A stretch of DNA of 64,000 nucleotides from DATBJJ01 sp036556425 (GTDB taxonomy: Bacteria > Acidobacteriota > Vicinamibacteria > Vicinamibacterales > 2-12-FULL-66-21): assembly GCA_036556425.1 (NCBI GenBank), contig DATBJJ010000031.1, positions 6,285-70,284 on the forward strand. The letters run 5' to 3'. Below the pieces are notes generated by a model. It was not told where the DNA came from, did no database searches, and saw nothing but the letters and a program-made list of their open reading frames with translations. Position numbers and translations under genes: made by a program. Below are positions 25,102 to 31,490 of this stretch, in pieces; position 1 is the first letter of the stretch, and each line of letters starts with the position of its first letter.

Positions 25102-25148
25102 CGCCTTCGGGCCTCGCGGATCATTCGGCGATCCGCGAGGCCGAGGCG
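25102..25148 (+). terminator. Strong GC-rich hairpin before the sigma factor gene
   Basis: A 13-base-pair perfect stem, GGCCTCGCGGATC at 25110-25122 with its complement at 25130-25142, around the loop ATTCGGC. It is extended by CGCCT (25102-25106) and AGGCG (25144-25148) after small bulges. It would isolate the sigma operon from upstream transcription. No T-tract follows. Confidence 0.6.
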
Positions 25149-25163
25149 TCTCGGTCCGCGTGC

Positions 25164-25169
25164 TATCAT
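25164..25169 (+). promoter_or_regulatory. -10 box of the sigma factor operon
   Basis: TATCAT downstream of the hairpin and 36 bases before the proposed ATC start at 25206. No clear -35 box matches the housekeeping consensus, so the operon may use an alternative sigma factor, perhaps its own. Confidence 0.4.
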
Positions 25170-25205
25170 CCGCGGGCGCCCGCGTTCGATCGTGAGGAGT
25201 CTTCA

Positions 25206-25748
25206 ATCACGAGCGTCGTCGACTTCCGGCTGCCGTCTCCCGACGATGGGGATGAAGACATCGAGCGGTTGCGAGCGGACCTTTCACGCGCCGTGCGACA
25301 GGTCTGCCCGCGATGGCTGGCGGACTGCGCCGACGATCTCATACAGGTCGCGCTCTCGCGCGTCGTCGAGCGGCGCCGCGCTGCGGGAGGCGGCGCGGCG
25401 TTCTCGAAGGCATATCTCTACCGCGCTGCGTATTCCGTCCTGATCGATGAGATCCGCCGGCGGCGGCGGAGCAGAGAAGTCCCGCTCGACTCCGCGGATG
25501 TTCAGCCGGCAGCCACCATCGGCGCCGATCGGCGCATCGCTTCGCAGGAGGCGCGCGAGGCGATCGAACGGTGCCTCACGCGGCTCGTTCCCGCGCGCCG
25601 GCGCGCCGTGATGCTGCACCTTCAGGGCCACTCCATCGCGGAGGTGGCCGCGCTGCTGGAGATCAATCACAAGAGCGCGGAGAACCTCGTGTACCGCGCG
25701 CTCGCCGATCTGCGCGCGTGTTTGACGAAGGAAGGAGTGGCGCCTTGA
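25206..25748 (+). CDS. ECF-like RNA polymerase sigma factor (probable ATC start)
   Basis: 180 residues from 25206. Region 2 is ADLSRAVRQVCPRWLADCAD with DLIQVALSRVVE and YLYRAAYSVLIDEIRRRRRS. Region 4 is AIERCLTRLVPARRRAVMLH, then GHSIAEVAALLEINHKSAEN with the helix-turn-helix and a VYRALADLRACL tail. The region between is short, as in ECF sigma factors. GAGGAG at 25194-25199 lies 6 bases upstream of an ATC codon (25206), and no ATG, GTG or TTG fits near it. The next in-frame ATG upstream (25068) lies inside the previous gene, before the hairpin. Its stop overlaps the TTG start of the downstream anti-sigma-like gene. Confidence 0.82.
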   Translation: MTSVVDFRLPSPDDGDEDIERLRADLSRAVRQVCPRWLADCADDLIQVALSRVVERRRAAGGGAAFSKAYLYRAAYSVLIDEIRRRRRSREVPLDSADVQPAATIGADRRIASQEAREAIERCLTRLVPARRRAVMLHLQGHSIAEVAALLEINHKSAENLVYRALADLRACLTKEGVAP

Positions 25749-26398
25749 CCGTTCCCGGCGGCTCCGAACGCTGGGCCGAACTGCTGCGCGCTCGTGAGGA
25801 GCGCGCGAGGCCGGGACCGAATTGTCCCGATCCCGATCAGATCTGGGGCGCGGTCACGCGCGAGCTGCCGCTCGCCGAGCGGGAGGCGATCATCGACCAT
25901 ACGATCGAGTGCGGCGCGTGCGCCGAGGCGTGGCGGCTCGCAGTGGAGTGCGCGCGAGACGTTGTGTCGACGAACGCGCGATCGTCAGCGGGCGCGTGGA
26001 CCGCGACTCGCTGGCTCGGCATCGCGGCGGCGGCCGCCGTCATCGTGGCGGCGGCCGGCATTGCCGTCTGGTTCGGACGATCGGGCGCGCCGGAGTTTCG
26101 ACAGCCGGATCGCGATGCGCCGCAATCCATGCTCGCGCCCGATGCCGTGCTTCCCCGCGATCGTGCGCTGCTCCAGTGGTCGGCCGGTCCGCCGGGGGCG
26201 CTGTACGACGTGACGGTCACGACCGAGGATCTGGCCGTCATCACGTCCATACGCGGACTCGATCAAGCAGAATACGTGCTGCCGAAGGAGCGGCTGACCG
26301 GCCTCGGGCCAAACACGCGTCTCCTCTGGCGCGTCGTCGCGGAATTGCCCGACGGACGCCGCCTGGCGTCTCCCACGTTCGAGGTCACCGTGCGCTGA
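25745..26398 (+). CDS. Membrane anti-sigma-like protein with zinc-finger N terminus
   Basis: 217 residues. TTG start at 25745 with AAGGAG 7 bases upstream; it overlaps the sigma factor stop by 4 bases (TTGA). DHTIECGACAEAW (about residues 45-57) has the His-x3-Cys-x2-Cys set of the zinc-binding anti-sigma (ZAS/zf-HC2) domain. One transmembrane helix follows (WLGIAAAAAVIVAAAGIAVWF, about 95-115). The outer part (~100 residues: RALLQWSAGPPGALYDVTVT, TRLLWRVVAELPDGRRL) resembles a fibronectin-like Ig fold. The architecture suggests that the protein holds the sigma factor at the membrane and receives an external signal through its outer domain. Confidence 0.82.
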   Translation: MTVPGGSERWAELLRAREERARPGPNCPDPDQIWGAVTRELPLAEREAIIDHTIECGACAEAWRLAVECARDVVSTNARSSAGAWTATRWLGIAAAAAVIVAAAGIAVWFGRSGAPEFRQPDRDAPQSMLAPDAVLPRDRALLQWSAGPPGALYDVTVTTEDLAVITSIRGLDQAEYVLPKERLTGLGPNTRLLWRVVAELPDGRRLASPTFEVTVR

Positions 26399-26423
26399 TC
26401 GTCACCATCGAAGGAGGATGTCG

Positions 26424-26663
26424 ATGCCGCGAATGCCACCGACGAAAGAGGGACTTGGTTTTCTGCAAGCGTTCACGGAGTACGTCGATTGGCGGATCCA
26501 CCACAAAGGCCGCCGCGTGATGCCGGGTAGATCGATGCGGGCCTTCGGCACGTTTCTCCAGTCGCGCGGTGCGAGGGTCCAGAGCGACACGTACAAGTCG
26601 CTGATGGCTCGGATGTACACGATGAAAGACGGGCGCAGCACCGACAGGCCCCCGCCCAAGTAA
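26424..26663 (+). CDS. Small basic protein of unknown function in the sigma/CHAT operon
   Basis: 79 residues from the ATG at 26424, the second of two close ATGs, because AAGGAGG at 26411-26417 is 6 bases upstream of it and directly abuts the first. There is no signal peptide, membrane helix or Cys. It has two Met/Arg-rich segments (GRRVMPGRSMRAFGTFLQSR and SLMARMYTMKDGRSTDR) and a basic Pro tail. No homology is recognised. It sits between the anti-sigma-like gene and the CHAT gene with a strong ribosome-binding site, so it is probably expressed and part of the system. It may be a regulator or a substrate of the CHAT protein. Confidence 0.65.
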   Translation: MPRMPPTKEGLGFLQAFTEYVDWRIHHKGRRVMPGRSMRAFGTFLQSRGARVQSDTYKSLMARMYTMKDGRSTDRPPPK

Positions 26664-26685
26664 TCTCGCAGCGACCGCGACAGCC

Positions 26686-29496
26686 ATGACTCCGCATTCG
26701 ACACGGTGCCACGCCGTCCTGACGCTTGCCGGCGCGCTGCTGGTCTGCGCGCCGGCGGGCGCTTCCGATCGATTCGCGGACTGCGATCGCGCGCTCTCGA
26801 ACGACGCGCGCGCTCGCGCGTCGGCGGAGTGTTTCTTCAAGACCGCGGAGGCCGCCGGCGATCTCGACGCCGGCGAGGCGCGGCTGCAGCGCGCGCGATC
26901 CGGGAATCCCGGATCGCCATGGCTGACGTTCTATCTCGCGGAAACGAGGGCGAGCCGGCAACCGGCGACGGCGCTCGAGTTCTTTCGCGCGTCAGTGCAG
27001 GAGTTCCGAGCCGCTCGCGATCCGCACGGCGAGGTCGAGGCTCGCGTCCGGTTGGGATGGGCCTCGTTTGTCTCCGGCCGCGCCGACGAGGCGTGGCGGC
27101 AGGTGAGCGAGTCGCTGTCGGCGGCGTCGGCGAGCGGCGATCCGGCCCTCGTCGCGCGCGCGAAGCTCTGGGAGGTCTGGCTGATCACGAGCACGGGGGA
27201 GCGGCTCGAACGCGGCCAGCGGCTCTTGAACGAAGTGTGGCAGGCCGTGGTTCCCGACGGCCCGTATTCGCTGCAGCGGCAGACGCTCTTCGGGCTCGGA
27301 AACATCGAGTTCTCGCTCGGTCAGTACTCGCAAGCGATCGTGCACTTCCAGCGCGCCGAATCGCTCGCGCGGCAGCATGACGACGGGCAGGCCCGCGTGT
27401 CCGCGCGGTACAACGTCCTGAGCGCCAGGCGCAGGCAGATGGAGCAGCTCCCCGAGCGCGATCGTGTGCCAGAGTTCACGCGCGAGGCTCGCGAGCTCGT
27501 CGACATGGCGGAGGCCGTCGGCGCCCAGAGGCATCGCGCATTCGCGCATCGGACGCTCGGCGACATGCTGGCCGCGTCGCCCGACACGGCGCCGGAGGCG
27601 CGCGCGCAGTACGAAGAGGCGCTGCGCTACGCGCGTGCGAGCTCCGATCGCACCGAGATCGGACTGGCGCTCTGGGCGCTCGGCCGAATTCTGATCGATG
27701 TCGATCCCGGGGCGTCGCGCCGCCTGATCGGCGAGGCGCTCGCGCTCGCGGCGACGTCCGGCAACCGGCCCGACGCCGCAGCGGCGTGGCGCCAGCAGAT
27801 GCGACTCGGCTGGACCACGCTTCCGTTCGACGGCGCCGTGGCGCAGTCGATGCAGGCGCTCGACGCGATCGAGACGCTGCGCGCGCTGCAGGATCAGGAT
27901 CTCGCGAGCACCGCGGTGTTCTCCACCTGGATGGCGGACTACTACTGGCTGATCGGCGCGCTGCTCGAGCGGCGAGATCAGGATCCACGCGGCGTGGCGC
28001 TCGCGTTCGAGGTCGCCGAACGGATGCGCGCGCGCGGCCTGCTCGACGCGTTGATCGTCCGTTCCGATCGCCGTCGATCCGACGGCGCGTCCGAGAGAGC
28101 CGCCCGCCGCGACGCGATCCTTCGAGAGATCGCCCGCACGCAGACGAAGCTGCTCGCGCTCGGCGCGGACGATCCCGAGCGCGCGCTCGCCGAGCATGCG
28201 CTGGAACGCCTGGAGCGCGACGAGGAGGCCGAGCGCGATCCGCGGCGGCCCGGCGCGATCCCGCGCGCGTCGATCGAGCAGGTGCAGCGGGCGCTGGCTG
28301 CCGACGAGGCGCTCTTGTCGTACACCATCGGCCTCGATCAGAATCTCTACGGCCGTTCGGCTGGCGGAAGCTGGCTGACGATCGTCACGCGCGATCGCGT
28401 GCGCGTGATCACGCTGCCCGATCGCGCGGTGCTGCACCCGGTCGTGTCCGTCGCCATTGGCGCGCTCGATCGCCCGCACGCGGCAAGCGGACGCATGGCC
28501 GTTCGGCTCTACGATCTGCTCCTCTCGGAGGCGATTGCGAGCCTGAGCTCCGGCATCTCGCGACTGGTCGTCGTCGCCGACGGACCGCTGCACGAGGTCC
28601 CGTTTCCGCGGCTGACGCGCGATCCCGCCGCGGCGCCGATCGGGTCGCGCTATCAGATCGCATCCGTGCCGTCGGCCACGCTCTGGCTGCGGTGGAAGCA
28701 GTCGCGCCGAGAATCGACGCCCGGCGCGCTCGTGTTCGCGGATCCGCAACCGCCGGACGCATGGGGCCGCGAGGCGCCGGCCGTCGAGCGAAGTTGGTGG
28801 CCGTCCACCATGAAGCTGGGGCGCCTGCCGCACTCACGCGGAGAGGGCAGCGCGATTGTCGCGCGCATCGGCGGACGGCTGCTCGTCGGCGCCGAAGCGA
28901 CGGAAGCCGCGCTGCGGTCATCCGATTTCAGTCGCTTCGCGATCCTGCATCTCGCCGCGCACTCGGTGATCGACGACGCGCATCCCGAGCGATCCGCGGT
29001 CGTCCTCGCGCCCGGCGATGCGTCGAACGACGGTCTGCTGCAGGCGCGCGAGATCGCGGATCTTCCGCTGGCCGGGCACTTGATCGTTCTGTCCGCGTGC
29101 GAGAGCGGCACCGGCGCGGTCGTCGGCGGCGAAGGCGTCATGGGGTTGTCGCGCGCGTTCTTCCAGGCCGGCGCCTCCGCGGTCGTCGGCACGTTGTGGG
29201 CGATTCGCGACGATCACGCGGCGGCGTTCTTCGCGCTCTTCTATGACGGTGTCGGGAGAGGACTGAGCGCCGGAGAGGCGCTGCTCGAGGCGCGCCGGCG
29301 CGCGGCGCGTGGCGGGCTGCCGCCGCACGTCTGGTCGAGCGTGGTGCTCATCGGGGACGATACGTTCACGCTCGGGATGGTGCCGACGGGATCGCGCGAG
29401 CCCGGGATGCGGCCCGCGCTCGCGATGCTGTCGATGATCTGCGTGCTGTTGGCGTCGTGCGTCTGGGCGGATCGCAGACGCGCGCGCGGCGGCTGA
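26686..29496 (+). CDS. Exported TPR-CHAT domain protein (putative caspase-like protease)
   Basis: 936 residues. A signal peptide (MTPHSTRCHAVLTLAGALLV) is followed by a large helical tetratricopeptide-type region, about 30-480, with repeats such as FGLGNIEFSLGQYSQAIVHF and SVSARYNVLSARR-like pairs. The C-terminal third (about 540-905) is a CHAT domain. The catalytic His candidate is His759 in LHLAAHS and the Cys is Cys805 in LSACESG, followed by GVMGLSRAFFQAGASAVVGT. The usual HG after the His is HS here. The last ~30 residues include a hydrophobic anchor (MLSMICVLLASCVWADRRR). Both ends therefore suggest export with a membrane anchor, and CHAT proteases are known to cleave specific partners. 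The ECF sigma/anti-sigma genes directly upstream are the obvious partners. Confidence 0.87.
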   Translation: MTPHSTRCHAVLTLAGALLVCAPAGASDRFADCDRALSNDARARASAECFFKTAEAAGDLDAGEARLQRARSGNPGSPWLTFYLAETRASRQPATALEFFRASVQEFRAARDPHGEVEARVRLGWASFVSGRADEAWRQVSESLSAASASGDPALVARAKLWEVWLITSTGERLERGQRLLNEVWQAVVPDGPYSLQRQTLFGLGNIEFSLGQYSQAIVHFQRAESLARQHDDGQARVSARYNVLSARRRQMEQLPERDRVPEFTREARELVDMAEAVGAQRHRAFAHRTLGDMLAASPDTAPEARAQYEEALRYARASSDRTEIGLALWALGRILIDVDPGASRRLIGEALALAATSGNRPDAAAAWRQQMRLGWTTLPFDGAVAQSMQALDAIETLRALQDQDLASTAVFSTWMADYYWLIGALLERRDQDPRGVALAFEVAERMRARGLLDALIVRSDRRRSDGASERAARRDAILREIARTQTKLLALGADDPERALAEHALERLERDEEAERDPRRPGAIPRASIEQVQRALAADEALLSYTIGLDQNLYGRSAGGSWLTIVTRDRVRVITLPDRAVLHPVVSVAIGALDRPHAASGRMAVRLYDLLLSEAIASLSSGISRLVVVADGPLHEVPFPRLTRDPAAAPIGSRYQIASVPSATLWLRWKQSRRESTPGALVFADPQPPDAWGREAPAVERSWWPSTMKLGRLPHSRGEGSAIVARIGGRLLVGAEATEAALRSSDFSRFAILHLAAHSVIDDAHPERSAVVLAPGDASNDGLLQAREIADLPLAGHLIVLSACESGTGAVVGGEGVMGLSRAFFQAGASAVVGTLWAIRDDHAAAFFALFYDGVGRGLSAGEALLEARRRAARGGLPPHVWSSVVLIGDDTFTLGMVPTGSREPGMRPALAMLSMICVLLASCVWADRRRARGG

Positions 29497-29505
29497 CGCC
29501 GCGTC

Positions 29506-30876
29506 CTACTTGCCGTTCGCCATCGCGCCGAGGAACTCGGCGTTGTTCTTCGTCTTCCCCATCTTCGAGAGCAGGAGCTCCATCGCTTCGACGGGCGAAA
29601 GCGGCGTGAGGACCTTGCGCAGTACCCACACGCGGTTGAGATCCTCGCGGACGATCAGCAATTCCTCCTTGCGCGTGCCGCTCTTCTGGATGTCGATCGC
29701 GGGGAACACGCGGCGGTCGGCGAGCTTGCGATCGAGGTGGATCTCCATGTTGCCCGTGCCCTTGAACTCTTCGAAGATCACTTCGTCCATCCGCGATCCC
29801 GTGTCGATGAGCGCGGTGGCGACGATCGTGAGCGATCCGCCCGCCTCGATGTTGCGCGCCGCGCCGAAGAACCGCTTCGGCCGCTGCAGCGCGTTGCTGT
29901 CGACGCCGCCCGACAGGACCTTGCCGGACGCCGGCACGATCGTGTTGTAGGCGCGCGCGAGCCGCGTGATCGAGTCGAGCAGGATCACGACGTCCTTCTT
30001 GTGCTCGACGAGCCGCTTCGCCTTCTCGATCACCATCTCCGCGACCTGCACGTGCCGCGTCGCGGGCTCGTCGAACGTCGACGAGATCACCTCGCCCTTG
30101 ACGGATCGCTGCATGTCGGTGACCTCCTCCGGCCGCTCGTCGATGAGCAGCACGATCAGGTAGATCTCCGGATGGTTCGTCGTGATGCTGTTCGCGATGT
30201 TCTGCAGCAGCATCGTCTTGCCCGTTCGCGGCGGCGCGACGATCAGACCGCGCTGGCCCTTGCCGATCGGCACCATCAGATCCATCACGCGCGCCGACAA
30301 GTTGTCCGAGGCGGCCTCGAGCTTCACGCGCTCCTGCGGGTAGAGCGGCGTGAGATTCTCGAAGAAGATCTTCTCGCGCACGCGATCCGGCGGCTCGAAG
30401 TTCACCGCTTCGACCTTGATCAGCGCGAAGTACCGCTCGCCGTCCTTCGGCGGACGGATCTGGCCCGACACCGTGTCGCCGGTGTGCAGATCGAATTTGC
30501 GGATCTGCGACGGCGAGACGTAGATGTCGTCCGGTCCGGGCAGGTAGTTGTAGTCGGGGGCGCGCAGAAAGCCGAAGCCGTCGGGCAGCGTCTCGAGGAC
30601 GCCTTCCGAGAAGAGCAGGCCGCTCTTCTCGGCGCGCGAGCGGAGGATCTCGAAGATCAGCTCCTGCTTGCGCATGCCGCCGGCGCCCGGCACGTCGAGC
30701 TGCTTGGCGATCTTCGTCAGCTCCGTCACGCTCATGTCTTTCAGCGTGCTGAGCTCGACCGCCGGCGCCTCGGCCGTGGCCGTCGCCGTTCCTTTTTGTT
30801 CGTTCTGTCGATCGGCGGGCTTGTCCGTCTTCTCGGTCACGCCGCGGTTCTGGCCAGTCTTGCTATCGTTCTCCAC
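29506..30876 (-). CDS. rho: Transcription termination factor Rho
   Basis: 456 residues from a GTG at 30876. GTG at 30840 is an alternative that would overlap the engB stop as GTGA. The Rho N-terminal domain (MSVTELTKIAKQLDVPGAGG) is followed by the RNA-binding cold-shock-type domain (DGFGFLRAPDYNYLPGPDDI) and the RecA-type ATPase: APPRTGKT is Walker A, ILLDSITRLARAYN is Walker B, and the Q-loop/R-loop region is GGVDSNALQRPKRFFGAARN. It is a hexameric RNA helicase that terminates transcription. The gene is downstream of engB in the cluster and convergent with the CHAT gene, 9 bases apart. Confidence 0.98.
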   Translation of the reverse strand: MENDSKTGQNRGVTEKTDKPADRQNEQKGTATATAEAPAVELSTLKDMSVTELTKIAKQLDVPGAGGMRKQELIFEILRSRAEKSGLLFSEGVLETLPDGFGFLRAPDYNYLPGPDDIYVSPSQIRKFDLHTGDTVSGQIRPPKDGERYFALIKVEAVNFEPPDRVREKIFFENLTPLYPQERVKLEAASDNLSARVMDLMVPIGKGQRGLIVAPPRTGKTMLLQNIANSITTNHPEIYLIVLLIDERPEEVTDMQRSVKGEVISSTFDEPATRHVQVAEMVIEKAKRLVEHKKDVVILLDSITRLARAYNTIVPASGKVLSGGVDSNALQRPKRFFGAARNIEAGGSLTIVATALIDTGSRMDEVIFEEFKGTGNMEIHLDRKLADRRVFPAIDIQKSGTRKEELLIVREDLNRVWVLRKVLTPLSPVEAMELLLSKMGKTKNNAEFLGAMANGK

Positions 30877-31475
30877 AGTTCATCCAATCCTTCGCCGCTC
30901 TCCGCCGATACCGGCAGGGCGGGCATGTCGTACACCGTTTCCAGAGTTTTCAGGTTCTTCGCTCGCTCCGCGCGCGACAGCTTGTCGATCTTCGTCGCGA
31001 CGACGTGATAGAGCACGTTCAATTCGTCCAGCCACTCGGCCGCCTTGCGATCCGCATCGAGCTCGGGATGCCTCGAATCGACGAGGAGGAGCGCCTTGGG
31101 GTCAGACTCCACGGACTTGGGGTCAGACCCCACGGATGGCGCGCCGCGGAAGTAGCTCTCGGCGACCCGCGCCAGCTCCTCACGCGACGACGATCCGCCT
31201 CTTGCGTAGCCGTAGCCAGGCAGATCGACGAGATACAGACCCCAATGGCCCGGTCCGCCCGGGCCGCCGTCGACGAGCACGCGGTAGAAGTTGACCAACC
31301 GGGTCTTACCGGGCGCGGCGCTCGTGCGCGCGATCGCCGAGCGGCAGAGCGCGTTGATCAGGCTCGACTTGCCGACGTTCGAGCGGCCCGCCAGCGCAAT
31401 CCGCGGCAGCCCGTCGCGCGGCATGCCGTCCGCTCGCGCGGCGCTGGTGACGAAGTCGGCGTTCAGGACCTTCAA
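30837..31475 (-). CDS. engB: Ribosome biogenesis GTP-binding protein EngB (YihA/YsxC) with an in-frame repeat insertion
   Basis: 212 residues, TTG start. G1 is GRSNVGKSSLINAL, G2 is around APGKTRLVNFY, G3 is DLPGYGYA and G4 is TKID, with SAESGEG as G5. EngB helps assemble the large ribosomal subunit. Between YFRGAP and the conserved strand LLLVDSRHPELDAD there is an unusual stretch, SVGSDPKSVESDPKA. It is encoded by two 21-bp tandem copies of a GGGGTCAGACCCC-containing repeat (31096-31137), which add 14 residues. All GTPase motifs are intact, so the protein is probably functional. The stop overlaps the rho start by 40 bases. Confidence 0.95.
   Translation of the reverse strand: MKVLNADFVTSAARADGMPRDGLPRIALAGRSNVGKSSLINALCRSAIARTSAAPGKTRLVNFYRVLVDGGPGGPGHWGLYLVDLPGYGYARGGSSSREELARVAESYFRGAPSVGSDPKSVESDPKALLLVDSRHPELDADRKAAEWLDELNVLYHVVATKIDKLSRAERAKNLKTLETVYDMPALPVSAESGEGLDELWRTIARLARTAA
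31096..31137 (-). repeat. Two tandem 21-bp copies of a GGGGTCAGACCCC-containing repeat inside engB
   Basis: On the plus strand the copies are 31096-31116 and 31117-31137, each beginning TTGGGGTCAGAC. The second contains the full GGGGTC-A-GACCCC palindrome. The length is a multiple of three and the translation is a seven-residue repeat, SVESDPK/SVGSDPK. Confidence 0.85.
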
Positions 31476-31490
31476 ACGTATCCGACAGCG

